From positions 1 to 62,429 of the forward strand of contig DAOTXN010000030.1 in the NCBI GenBank assembly GCA_034435435.1: a DNA stretch of 62,429 nucleotides, read 5' to 3'. A model generated the notes under the pieces. It did no database searches and was not told the origin of the DNA. It saw only the letters and a program-made list of their open reading frames with translations. A program made the translations under genes and the position numbers. Of this stretch, positions 7,759-16,268 are shown piece by piece (position 1 is the stretch's first letter; every line of letters starts with the position of its first letter). Origin of the DNA: DAOTXN01 sp034435435 (GTDB lineage: Bacteria > Chloroflexota > Anaerolineae > S140-20).

Positions 7759-9387
7759 TCATTCGTGTTTCAGAGCGCGCGCCACAACTTCGGCCAATTG
7801 TTCCAAACTGACGGGTTTCTTGAGCCAACCCACTATGCCCTCCATCTCCGCGCTGCCAACCACGTCCACTAGCGACCAATCGGTCAATACCACCAGGCTC
7901 ACCTGCGGGCGGCGGCGCTTGAGCGCCTGGCATAGCGATATGTCGCCGGCTTGTTCCAACGTCAGGTCGCACAACACGAGCGCCACGTCCACCGGGGATG
8001 CCGTTTGCAGACCATCAGTGGACGGCGTGAGAATCTCGAGCGCTTCCTGCGCATTGGCAACCGTCAAGACGTGATAATTCAGGGTTTCCAGGCAATCGGC
8101 CAGCACGCTGCGCAAGAGTGGATCTTGTTCCATCACCAAAATGGTCTCTCCGCGTCCTGCAGGTAGCAGTTCCACGTCTGCCGCGAACGGTTGCGATTCT
8201 CGAAGCGCGAGCGCGGGCAGAAATAGGACAAAGGTGGAACCTCGTCCGACCTCGGTTTGCACGTCTATGTGTCCTTGATGTTGCTTGATGATCCCGTGCA
8301 CCTGGGCCAGCCCCAGCCCACTGCCCAGCGGCGCACGGGTAGTATAAAACGGTTCGAAAATGCGTGATAGCGCATCGGGAGCAATACCTGTGCCCGAGTC
8401 GGTGACGCTGATCCGCGCCCAGTCGCCCGGTTCCATGTGGGGCAATGGCGCTGGTTGGTCTGGCTCGACACGCTGCCGCCCCACACCCAGAAATAAATCG
8501 CCCCCACCGAGCATGGCCTCACACGCGTTATCGACCAGGTTCAGGATGGCCTGCCGGACGCGGTCGGGGTCGGCATGGACGACGACCGGATTAACGCCGA
8601 AATCATGGTGTAGATGGATGTTGTCGGGCAGGGCGCTCTTTAAGGACTGGGCGATTTCTTCTAACAGCGCGACCAAGTCCACGTCTTGCAGGCGCAGCAT
8701 GGCTTTGCGTCCAAAGTCGAGAATCTGTTGGGTGAGAAAAGCCGCCCGCAAGCCCTGCTGACGGATAATCGTCACGCGCTCTCGCACTTGGGCCGGCAGC
8801 TCAAAGCTGTTCAACAAGATGTCCGCATAGAGAATGACCGATGCCATGACGTTATTATACTCGTGGGCGATACCAGCAGCCAGTTGGCCCACGGCGGCCA
8901 GCCGCTCTTGCTGGATCATCTGCTGCTGCGCGGCCCGCAGCTCGGCCAGCGTTTCTTCCAGACGGCGGTTGGCCTGACGCAACGCCAGCATGTCGTCAAA
9001 GCGGGCCATAGCGACCGCAATCGCGCGCTTGACCTCGCCCACTTCCGGCGGCTTGACCAGATAGGCTCCGGCGCCGGCCGCGCTGGCCTGGGCGATCAAC
9101 TCATCCGTCTCGTAGGCCGTGAGCACGACCACTGGCGTGGGACAGAGCGCCTGGATTCGTCGCGTGGCCTCGATGCCGTTCATGCCGGGCATTTCGATGT
9201 CCATCAAAACCACGTCGGGCTGTTCAGGCGCGCCGCTCAACTGCTCCAGGCGCTCGATGGCCTGCTCTCCGCTCATCGCCCGACCAATGACGTTGTAGCC
9301 CGCCTCTTGCAGGAGCGATTTGATCATCTCACCCGCCCAATAATCGTCCTCGACGATCAGCGCCCGTACTCGTTTTGGCGCGTTCAT
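7759..9387 (-). CDS. REC-HisKA-HATPase-REC hybrid histidine kinase
   Basis: The 542-residue soluble signalling protein has four parts. The N-terminal receiver (about 6-125) carries VEDD and phospho-Asp in VVLMDIEMPG, plus VLTAYE and LVKPPE. A coiled linker leads to the kinase domain: phosphoacceptor His in GIAHEYNNVMAS (about 190), N box LVDNACEAM, and G boxes DSGTGIAPD and GSGLGLAQV. A second receiver lies at about 425-540, with Asp in LVLCDLTLE and Lys in WLKKPV. ATG at 9387 follows a perfect AGGAGGACAAGCA. Its ATG overlaps the TGA of the upstream kinase gene (ATGA), so they are coupled and probably form a phosphorelay. There is no DNA-binding domain. Confidence 0.9.
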   Translation of the reverse strand: MNAPKRVRALIVEDDYWAGEMIKSLLQEAGYNVIGRAMSGEQAIERLEQLSGAPEQPDVVLMDIEMPGMNGIEATRRIQALCPTPVVVLTAYETDELIAQASAAGAGAYLVKPPEVGEVKRAIAVAMARFDDMLALRQANRRLEETLAELRAAQQQMIQQERLAAVGQLAAGIAHEYNNVMASVILYADILLNSFELPAQVRERVTIIRQQGLRAAFLTQQILDFGRKAMLRLQDVDLVALLEEIAQSLKSALPDNIHLHHDFGVNPVVVHADPDRVRQAILNLVDNACEAMLGGGDLFLGVGRQRVEPDQPAPLPHMEPGDWARISVTDSGTGIAPDALSRIFEPFYTTRAPLGSGLGLAQVHGIIKQHQGHIDVQTEVGRGSTFVLFLPALALRESQPFAADVELLPAGRGETILVMEQDPLLRSVLADCLETLNYHVLTVANAQEALEILTPSTDGLQTASPVDVALVLCDLTLEQAGDISLCQALKRRRPQVSLVVLTDWSLVDVVGSAEMEGIVGWLKKPVSLEQLAEVVARALKHE

Positions 9388-12300
9388 TGCTTGTCCTCCT
9401 TGAGCAAAGCGGGCGTGAAACGGAGCACCGCCACAGCGCCGCCGTCGTTGCACAACGCCAACTCGCCGTCCAAGCTATGACTCACGATGGTTCGGATCAG
9501 ATCAAAGCCGACGCTTGAGCGCTCCAGCCGTATCACGTCGTCAGGATAGCCCGGTCCATCGTCACGGAACTCGCACCGCACGACGCCGTCATCGTGAGAG
9601 ATATGCACACTGATGCGGGCCGCGTCGCGATCGCCCAGAGCATATTTACCGGCGTTAGTCGCCAGCTCATTGAACACCAGGGTCAGGTCATGAGCCTCGT
9701 CAGGCGTGACCCGCACCGGCGCGGGCGACACCTGCACCACTACCCTCTGGCCGTGAGGGAGGCCCCGCAAGGCTGCGCGGGTCACTTGCAGGATCAGGTC
9801 GTCCAGGCGCAGGGGCGCCCACTGCGCCGCCGAAAGCATATCGTGTACGGTGGATAAACCACGCACGCGGCCGATCAGATCGTCTACAGTGGCGCGAAAA
9901 GTCGCATGATCCTCCACTCGGGCGCGGTCGCGCGCCGTGTAGAGCATGCCGGCAATACCCGTCAAGTTGTTTTTCACGCGGTGATTGACCTCGCGCAATA
10001 ACACTTCGAGTGTGGCTGCGTCGCGGCGGGCCTGGGCGTACAGCCGGGCGTTTTCGATGGCAATGGCCGCGCCCGCCGCCAGCGGCTCCAACAAAGCCAG
10101 GTCGTGAGACGTGAAACGGTCCTTCGCCGTGTCCACAACTTGCAGCACGCCGATCACGTCATCCTGGACGCGCAATGGCAGACTGAGGAATGAGTGCAGG
10201 GGCAAACCGGTTTGCTGATCTACTCCCGTGAAATGGCGCTCGTCCACCTCGGCATCGGAGACAACGAGACTCTCGCCGGTGCGCGCGACCCAACCCACGA
10301 AACCTTGTCCGGGGCGCAATCGCCAACCGCGCACGACTTGGCTGTGCGGGCCAATAACGTGCTGGCAAACCAATTCGCCGGTCGCCGGCGCGCGCAACCA
10401 GACCGAGCACGCGGTCACGTCCAGCAGGTGGCGCACCTGTTCCAGGACGGTAGCCAGCAACTGATCCAGGTCGAGGGTGGAGCCAAGCGCCCGACTGGCC
10501 TCGTTCAACAACGCCAACTGGCGATTGCGCCGCTCCAGGCTATCTTGCACCTGCTGGCGGGCGGCGATCTCTTGTTGGGCTTGCTCGTACAATCGCGCGT
10601 TGCGAACGGCGATAGCAGCCTGGTCGGCAAATAGGCTGACCAGGCGTATCTGATCGTCAAAAAACAGCCCGGTTTGCACGTCGTCGGTGATATTGATCAC
10701 GCCGATGACGTGCGGGCCAGACTTGAGCGGCACACCCAGCAGGCGGCGAAAAGTTCTGCCTTCATAGACGGCGGCGCGGCCCTCCCAGCTAGAGTAATCC
10801 TCCACCATGAGGGGTTGCCCGGTCTGCGCGACGCGACCCGACACTCCCTCACCCAGATGCAGGCGCGTGCCGATGAATTCGCTCGGCTGATTATAGTTGA
10901 CCACCAGCTCCAGCGTCTGCTCGTCGGGGCGCATCAGATACAGGCTGCCCATGCGCGCGCCCAATAGCGCCGTCGCTCGCTGCACAATGGCCTGCAGCAG
11001 GGTCGTCAAGTCCAGTTGTGCGCTGATTTCCAGCGCCGTCTCGTACAATGCAGTCAGCTCGCGATTGCGCTGGCGCAACTCATCAATGGCCGCTGCTCGC
11101 TCGGTAATATCCAGGTGAACGCCCAACATTCGGGTGGGGATATCCGCTTCATTCCATTCTATGACCCGGCCTCGATCTAGTATGCGCCGCCACTCGCCGC
11201 TCTTGGCTTGCATACGGAATTCAATGTCGAAAGCGACGTGTCTGGCTTTGATGCTCTCAAAAATGGTCCTAGCCACGCCTTCTCGGTCGTCAGGATGAAT
11301 CAAGCTCATCCAGGTCTCAAGAGCTTGCGGCATTTCATAAGGCTCGTAACCCAGCATGGTATAGTAGCGCGGGCTAAAGAAAATTTCTCCCGTCTTCAAG
11401 TTCCAATCCCATAGACCGTCATTGGTCGACTCTAGGGCAAGTCTCAAGCGTTCTTCACTTTTTCGCAGCGCCTCCTCGGCTCGCTTGCGCTCGGTGATGT
11501 CCTCTGCCGCGCCATAGATATACACCACGCGACCTTGCGCTTCGTCCCAGATGGAATGGCCGTGATCGCGCAGCCAGCGCACCCCGCCGTCCTTGCGCAC
11601 AATGCGGAACTCGCTCACATCGTGCTCGCCGACCAAGAGTCGTCGGGCGCGCGTTTGGGCGATGGGCATATCTTCCGGGTGGATCAAGGTCGTCCACCCG
11701 CCGCGGGCCTGAGATTCTGCGGGGGAAAAGCCGGTAATGCGCTCAAAGCTGCCGGCGATCCATTCCAACGTCAACGCGCCGTCCGCCTCGACGCGGAAGG
11801 CATAAGCATAGTCCGAGATCATCTCAGAGATGCGGTGATAACGCTCCTTGCTCTCGCGCAACGCTTGCTCCACCTGCGACCGTTCGGCGATCTCTTGCTC
11901 AAGCCGTTTATTGACACGTAAAAATTGAGCCGTGCGCTCCTCGACGCGCGCCTCCAGATGCTCACGATACGCCGCCAATTCGTCCAGGGCACGCTTGCGC
12001 TCCTCTTCCACGCCGACGGCTGCGGCAAAAATGCCCAGCAGCGCCAGGTCTTCCCCTGTAGGTACAAAGTCACGTTGAAAAACCGCACACAGCGAACCCA
12101 CATAATCTTCGCCACAACGTACCACCTGGCCGACATACGCCTGCAACTGATAGGCGCTCACATTGGGGTCGGTCTGGGCATAAGGTGTGTGCGCCAAGTC
12201 ACGCACGATAAAGGGTTTATCCTCGCCGCGCCGGATGACGTCGTAGCATATATGGCCCTCGGGCCGATCTATCGGATTATAATCGGGAGGGGTGTTCCAT

Positions 12301-12563
12301 TGGCCTGTGGAGCACAGCATACCCTGATCCAGGCGGTTGTAGAGCGCACAGGTCGCCCCCAGCAATTCACCCAACAGCGCCGTCAGGCGGTTGATGTTCG
12401 CGCTGGGATCGGCGCTGAAGCTCAAAAAACACGCATTGACCCGCGCCAGGCGCTCTCCCGTGCGTTTTTGCACGGTCTCGGCGGCTTCCAACCCGGCCGC
12501 CTGCTCGCGCAGCGCGGCCAACTCTTGGACCAGTTGCGCTTTGGTCTTGTGCTCGTCGTTCAT
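9384..12563 (-). CDS. Multi-sensor HisKA_2-type histidine kinase (GAF-PAS-PAS-GAF-GAF)
   Basis: A 1,059-residue soluble kinase with no membrane segment. Estimated domains: GAF about 45-195, coiled coil 200-255, PAS/PAC 260-385 and 390-510 (each ending DITER), GAF 540-690, GAF 715-860, then a HisKA_2 dimerisation helix with phosphoacceptor His in REVNHRVKNNL (about 870). The HATPase has NELATNAGKYAL and DDGPGYPDD. The short HWE/HisKA_2 catalytic type usually phosphorylates stand-alone receivers. ATG at 12563 is preferred, because upstream codons fall in the promoter leader and a dispersed repeat. It is coupled to the hybrid kinase downstream. Confidence 0.9.
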   Translation of the reverse strand: MNDEHKTKAQLVQELAALREQAAGLEAAETVQKRTGERLARVNACFLSFSADPSANINRLTALLGELLGATCALYNRLDQGMLCSTGQWNTPPDYNPIDRPEGHICYDVIRRGEDKPFIVRDLAHTPYAQTDPNVSAYQLQAYVGQVVRCGEDYVGSLCAVFQRDFVPTGEDLALLGIFAAAVGVEEERKRALDELAAYREHLEARVEERTAQFLRVNKRLEQEIAERSQVEQALRESKERYHRISEMISDYAYAFRVEADGALTLEWIAGSFERITGFSPAESQARGGWTTLIHPEDMPIAQTRARRLLVGEHDVSEFRIVRKDGGVRWLRDHGHSIWDEAQGRVVYIYGAAEDITERKRAEEALRKSEERLRLALESTNDGLWDWNLKTGEIFFSPRYYTMLGYEPYEMPQALETWMSLIHPDDREGVARTIFESIKARHVAFDIEFRMQAKSGEWRRILDRGRVIEWNEADIPTRMLGVHLDITERAAAIDELRQRNRELTALYETALEISAQLDLTTLLQAIVQRATALLGARMGSLYLMRPDEQTLELVVNYNQPSEFIGTRLHLGEGVSGRVAQTGQPLMVEDYSSWEGRAAVYEGRTFRRLLGVPLKSGPHVIGVINITDDVQTGLFFDDQIRLVSLFADQAAIAVRNARLYEQAQQEIAARQQVQDSLERRNRQLALLNEASRALGSTLDLDQLLATVLEQVRHLLDVTACSVWLRAPATGELVCQHVIGPHSQVVRGWRLRPGQGFVGWVARTGESLVVSDAEVDERHFTGVDQQTGLPLHSFLSLPLRVQDDVIGVLQVVDTAKDRFTSHDLALLEPLAAGAAIAIENARLYAQARRDAATLEVLLREVNHRVKNNLTGIAGMLYTARDRARVEDHATFRATVDDLIGRVRGLSTVHDMLSAAQWAPLRLDDLILQVTRAALRGLPHGQRVVVQVSPAPVRVTPDEAHDLTLVFNELATNAGKYALGDRDAARISVHISHDDGVVRCEFRDDGPGYPDDVIRLERSSVGFDLIRTIVSHSLDGELALCNDGGAVAVLRFTPALLKEDKQ

Positions 12564-12590
12564 CGTGGAAAACCTCGCGGCAAGGGCCGG

Positions 12591-12632
12591 GAAATATGAC
12601 ACCGAATCTTTAGGATTGACCGAACCTGTCCC
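12591..12632. repeat. 40-bp dispersed repeat, leader copy
   Basis: Second copy of the repeat at 7543-7581. Conserved blocks are GACA-CGAATC, AG-ATTGACCGAA and CTG. It lies between the kinase promoter and its ATG. Read through, it would encode SVNPKDSVSYF, similar to the DSVNSGDSMSYF encoded in the DUF5107 gene. Confidence 0.55.
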
Positions 12633-12665
12633 TTGCAGGATGAGCAAGTACCCTTTATTATCGGC

Positions 12666-12693
12666 ATTATAGCGCCCACCACAAGGCCATCAA
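12666..12693 (-). promoter_or_regulatory. Promoter of the two-kinase operon
   Basis: Minus-strand -35 TTGATG at 12693-12688, 16-bp spacer, consensus -10 TATAAT at 12671-12666. The position, about 100 nt upstream of 12563, supports the shorter kinase start. Confidence 0.6.
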
Positions 12694-12738
12694 CGCACAC
12701 ACGATAGTGAATGCCAAGCGAAACACGTCTCCTTTTCG

Positions 12739-13224
12739 TTATCTTGCAGGTACATCCATAATATGTGGCCGATGCCCCGTGGCTTCCAAAAAGCGCGCCA
12801 GGCCCGCGTGTTGGATCACCAGCGTGCTGGTGTTGACCAGCGGATGGGCCGAAATGGCTTGCGCTTCCCATATCGCCCGGTCCACGATCACTTGGACGGC
12901 GTGCTCGCGGTCGTTCAGCAAGCCCAGAATCGAGACCGCGCCTGGCTCCACGCCCAGGTGGCGCTGCAAGCGCTCGGGCGAGGCAAAGCCCAGCTTGCTC
13001 TCGCCCAACGCCTGGGTCAACCCCTTCAAATCCACCGCCTTGTCGTACCCTACCACGACCAGATAATGGCGGTTGCCGTTGCGGTTGCGCAGAAACAAAT
13101 TTTTGGTCTTGGCCCCCGACATAGGCGGCGCCAGTCGTTTAGCTTGTTCGACGGTGTACACCGCCGGATGGTCGTAGCGTTGGTAGGCGATGCCGTGTGC
13201 GGCGAAAAATTCATAAATGTCCAT
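12739..13224 (-). CDS. Prolyl-tRNA editing domain protein (YbaK/ProX family)
   Basis: The 161-residue protein matches free-standing trans-editing deacylases related to the INS domain of prolyl-tRNA synthetase. Seen are a conserved N-terminal stretch (YDHPAVYTVEQAKRLAP), then SGAKTKNLFLRNR with the near-universal Lys, and a late substrate-pocket segment LNDREHAVQVIVD. The role in the family is hydrolysis of mischarged Ala- or Cys-tRNA(Pro). The length agrees with ProX/PrdX proteins. It lies alone between the kinase operon and a repeat cluster; the ATG at 13224 has only a weak GGAGGTGCG upstream. Confidence 0.85.
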   Translation of the reverse strand: MDIYEFFAAHGIAYQRYDHPAVYTVEQAKRLAPPMSGAKTKNLFLRNRNGNRHYLVVVGYDKAVDLKGLTQALGESKLGFASPERLQRHLGVEPGAVSILGLLNDREHAVQVIVDRAIWEAQAISAHPLVNTSTLVIQHAGLARFLEATGHRPHIMDVPAR

Positions 13225-13234
13225 CGCACCTCCG

Positions 13235-13291
13235 GTAGGGCGGATTTCTTATCCGCCTCTCCAAAACGGCGCGTATGGAAACGCGCCCTAC
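13235..13291. repeat. GTAGGGC double-hairpin repeat, copy 2
   Basis: Same layout as the copy at 131-184: GTAGGGCGGAT-ttctt-ATCCGCC, a short spacer, then GGCGCGT-atggaa-ACGCGCC and CTAC. The arm sequences have changed while pairing is kept, which suggests selection on structure. Confidence 0.75.
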
Positions 13292-13333
13292 GCGGACCCG
13301 CCCGCAGTGCTCTTCCGCGCAAGCACACGAACG

Positions 13334-13372
13334 CTCCAAAACGGCGCGTATGGAAACGCGCCCTACGCGGAC
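13334..13372. repeat. Half copy of the GTAGGGC repeat (direct repeat of 13260-13297)
   Basis: CTCCAAAACGGCGCG, atggaa loop and CGCGCCCTACGCGGACC are repeated identically about 74 bp after the first occurrence. Its CTA (13363-13365) supplies the TAG stop of the leftward P-loop kinase gene. Confidence 0.75.
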
Positions 13373-13917
13373 CGGATGCTTTGCAACAAACCGGCGTAAT
13401 CTACCGCGTCAAATTCCGTCGTGTCCACCCACATCACCCGGCCGCCGATGTCCAGCGCGGCGTGCTTGCGGCGCAGCTCGTCAAAGTCAAACTCGGCCGC
13501 CAGCACGTGGTCCACGTGGCCGGGGTGTCGCTGACCGCTTTCGGCGCGCGCCCGGTAACGCTGGCGCAGCGCCTCCCCATCGGTCTCGCACACGATTTGA
13601 AGCGCCTCGAACGGATACCGTTGTCTCAAATCGAGAAACCTGGCCGTATCGAACGCGGGGTCAAAGTTGGCCTCCACCACCAGCGACCGCCCGGCTCGCA
13701 ATTGAACTGTGACGAAATGGAACAACAGGACCATCGCAGCGCGCCCCAATCGCTTCGACCACTCCCGGTCGCCCCAGCCCAAAGTGTCGAACAAGGTCTC
13801 TTTGATACCGTCTTTGTGAATAAACGGCCAGCGCAAATCATGGGCAATGCGCCGCCCTAGCGTCGTCTTGCCGGTGGCCGGCGCCCCGGTGACGATGATC
13901 ACCCCAGGCTCATTCAT
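13363..13917 (-). CDS. Small P-loop kinase (AAA_33-like)
   Basis: A 184-residue protein with a Walker A loop GAPATGKTTLGRR at residues 11-23, a HKDGIKE segment like small-molecule kinases of the AAA_33/Zeta-toxin-like group, and a VVEANFDP strand (about residue 90). Later basic RYRARAESGQRHPGH looks like a lid with catalytic arginines. It probably phosphorylates a small metabolite; the substrate cannot be told. The C-terminus IRSA-stop runs into a repeat that provides the TAG codon, so the original C-terminus may have been altered. Confidence 0.75.
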   Translation of the reverse strand: MNEPGVIIVTGAPATGKTTLGRRIAHDLRWPFIHKDGIKETLFDTLGWGDREWSKRLGRAAMVLLFHFVTVQLRAGRSLVVEANFDPAFDTARFLDLRQRYPFEALQIVCETDGEALRQRYRARAESGQRHPGHVDHVLAAEFDFDELRRKHAALDIGGRVMWVDTTEFDAVDYAGLLQSIRSA

Positions 13918-13937
13918 CCGTCTAACGCTCCTGTAAA

Positions 13938-13967
13938 GGTCTCAGCGGTCAGCCGTCAGCCGTCGAT
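13938..13967. repeat. Short tandem heptamer tract (CAGCCGT)
   Basis: Roughly three units of a CAGCCGT-like heptamer between divergent genes. It resembles other heptamer tracts at 33004, 39067 and 51287. No function is apparent. Confidence 0.35.
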
Positions 13968-14001
13968 TGTACCATTTTTATCCCCGCAGGCAACACGGCG
14001 A

Positions 14002-14030
14002 TTGCCCGCGCCGCCCGGCGGTGATATAAT
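14002..14030 (+). promoter_or_regulatory. Promoter of the pseudo-ATPase/phosphatase gene
   Basis: -35 TTGCCC at 14002-14007, 17-bp spacer, -10 TATAAT at 14025-14030, then AGGAG at 14044-14048 before ATG at 14055. The leader is short, about 18 nt. Confidence 0.75.
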
Positions 14031-14054
14031 CGACTGCGCTGTCAGGAGCCGCTT

Positions 14055-16268
14055 ATGCTCGAGCTGAAAGATTTTTACCACCTGCCGCAACTCGAAGCAC
14101 TGGTCCAGGAAATCGTGGCCGATGGTCCCGGCCTCATCGTCGTCGCCGGGTTGGACCCGCGCCTGCCGAGCGCGTCCGCTCCTCCTGGCGAAGGTTTTTT
14201 GCCCAGCGGCCGCAGCGCCATCTTTCGCATCCTGATGCGCCAGATTTTGACCGCCCACCCCTCGGCGCGGGCCGTCGTCGTCACCGACGACCGCGACAGC
14301 GTGCGCTTTTCGCGCCAACTGCGCCGCCAGGTGCGTCTGGCGCTGGTCCAGCCCCCGCAGGATTTTGCCACGGCCATCGCCGCGGCCGCGTTCCGCGGGC
14401 CGGGTCTGCTGGTCGTTGACCGTCTGTGCGCCGAAACCACCGCCGCCGCATTAGAAGCCGCCTGCAACGGGCTGCGCGTGCTCTCGCAACTGGACACCGT
14501 CTTTCGCGGGGCCGACGTGGCTCAGCACTTGCTGGAGCTGGGCGCGTCGCCGGACCAACTGCGGGGGCTGCGCTGGGTCGTCGCGGTCGAGCGCGTCGCT
14601 ACGCTGTGTCCGCACTGCAAACGGCCCGCGCCATCTCCACCCGCCCTTCCCGACCGGTTGCACGCGGTCGCCGTCCTCCAAAACGGCGCTTTCTTTGAGC
14701 CGGCCGGCTGCACCCACTGTAACCACACGGGCCGGGCCGGCGACGTGGCCGCCTTTGACATCTATGACGCTCACACCCCGGACCAACCCCGGCGCTTGTC
14801 GCTGGAAAACTATTTATTGGGCCTGGCCGCGCAAGGGCAAATTCCGCTGGCCGATGCGCTCTACCTGGAAACCGACCAACTGCGCCGCACCTACCACCTG
14901 TTTGCGGCCAGCGAACGCGCCCTGACCGAAACCAACGCCGCGCTGGAGCGCAAATTGGCCGAATTGGAGGCGGCCAACCGCGTGCTCCAGAATCGCACCC
15001 AGGCCCTCATCTCGCTGCACGACCTGGGACAAACGCTCATCACCTCTACCGGGCTGGACGATCTGGCTGCCCGCATCTGCCGCCACGCCCGCGAGCTGTG
15101 CAACGCCGACCGCGCCATTCTGTATTACCTGCGCTCCCACAATCTGGCCGAAGTGCTGGCCGTGAGCGGTTGGGACTCGGCGCTGATCCACCAACAATTG
15201 GACGCCGGGCTGGTGGCTATGGCCGGAACGGAGCCGACGCCTTTTCACCTGCCGCCTCCTGGCGTGCCGCCTCGCCATCCCGACGTCGAGGGGGTGACGC
15301 TGCGGGCGGGCCTGCGCGTGCCGCTCACGGCCCAGGGCGCTCCGGTCGGGTTGATGATCGTCCACACCGACCGAGCGGCAGATTTTGCACCAGGTCAGGT
15401 GGCTTTGCTCCAGACCTTCGCCAGCCAGGCCGCCGTCGCTATGCAGCGGGCAGGACTGATCGAACAGCTCGAGGAAAAAATCATCCAACTGGAAGCCGCT
15501 CAAGTTGAGCTGGTAGAAAAAGAGCGGTTGGAACGCGAGATGGAATTGGCTCGCCAGGTCCAGCAGAGCGTGCTGCCCAGGGTCTTTCCGCTCATGCCGG
15601 GCTATCGCTTTGGCGCGCGCAACAAACCCGCCCGGCGCGTGGGCGGAGACTTTTACGATGTGATTCTGCTAGACGGCAATCGCTTTGGTGTCGTGGTCGC
15701 CGACGTGTCGGACAAGGGCATGCCCGCCGCGCTGTACATGGCTCTCACCCGCAGCCTGATTCTGGCCGAGGCCCGGCGTGATAGTTCTCCCCGCGCCGTG
15801 CTGTCCAGCGTTCATCAACTGTTGCGAGAGCTGGGCCAGCCGGACATGTTTGTGACCGTATTCTATGGCGTCGTGGACGGGCCGGTCCAGCGATTGACCT
15901 ACTGCCGCGCAGGGCACGACCGGCCCCTCTTGTTACGTCAAGGGGAACCGCTGCCTCTCACCGGCGAGGGCGCTTTTCTCGGCTTCCCCGACCTGGACGA
16001 CTTGCACCTGTCCGAGGAAACCGTCGCCCTGGCTCCAGGCGACCGGCTGGTGCTGTACACCGATGGCCTGACCGACGCCCTCTCCCCCGCCGGACGGCCC
16101 TTTGGCTTGGGGCGACTCAAGGCGACGCTCCAAACTCACGCCACGCTATCTCCCGACGAGTTATGTACGGCCGTCTTTGCCGACCTGTCGGCCTACCAGG
16201 GCGCAGCCGAGCAATACGACGACATGACCATACTGGTCGTGGAGGTGAAAAATGAACAAGGGGCCTGA
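14055..16268 (+). CDS. Degenerate GspE/PilB-like ATPase domain fused to GAF and SpoIIE-type PP2C phosphatase
   Basis: The 737-residue fusion has an N-terminal third (about 1-245) that follows secretion/pilus ATPases of the GspE/PilB family. GLIVVAGLDP stands where the Walker A strand begins, but the loop reads SGRSA instead of GSGKT. AACNGLRVLSQLDT aligns with the AALTGHLVLSTLHT segment. A zinc-type pair CPHCK and CTHCN-TGRAG is also present. A coiled linker (about 285-325), GAF (about 335-480) and a PP2C/SpoIIE domain (about 510-735) follow, with GGDFYD, VADVSDKGMPAALYM, GHDRPLLL and YTDGLTDA metal-binding aspartates. The phosphatase looks active; the ATPase domain probably only binds partners. 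It overlaps the lipoprotein gene by 17 bp. Confidence 0.87.
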   Translation: MLELKDFYHLPQLEALVQEIVADGPGLIVVAGLDPRLPSASAPPGEGFLPSGRSAIFRILMRQILTAHPSARAVVVTDDRDSVRFSRQLRRQVRLALVQPPQDFATAIAAAAFRGPGLLVVDRLCAETTAAALEAACNGLRVLSQLDTVFRGADVAQHLLELGASPDQLRGLRWVVAVERVATLCPHCKRPAPSPPALPDRLHAVAVLQNGAFFEPAGCTHCNHTGRAGDVAAFDIYDAHTPDQPRRLSLENYLLGLAAQGQIPLADALYLETDQLRRTYHLFAASERALTETNAALERKLAELEAANRVLQNRTQALISLHDLGQTLITSTGLDDLAARICRHARELCNADRAILYYLRSHNLAEVLAVSGWDSALIHQQLDAGLVAMAGTEPTPFHLPPPGVPPRHPDVEGVTLRAGLRVPLTAQGAPVGLMIVHTDRAADFAPGQVALLQTFASQAAVAMQRAGLIEQLEEKIIQLEAAQVELVEKERLEREMELARQVQQSVLPRVFPLMPGYRFGARNKPARRVGGDFYDVILLDGNRFGVVVADVSDKGMPAALYMALTRSLILAEARRDSSPRAVLSSVHQLLRELGQPDMFVTVFYGVVDGPVQRLTYCRAGHDRPLLLRQGEPLPLTGEGAFLGFPDLDDLHLSEETVALAPGDRLVLYTDGLTDALSPAGRPFGLGRLKATLQTHATLSPDELCTAVFADLSAYQGAAEQYDDMTILVVEVKNEQGA

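Noticed and set aside
13235..13372. Possible CRISPR array
   Set aside because: Only one and a half repeat units, palindromic, with unequal spacing and no cas genes.
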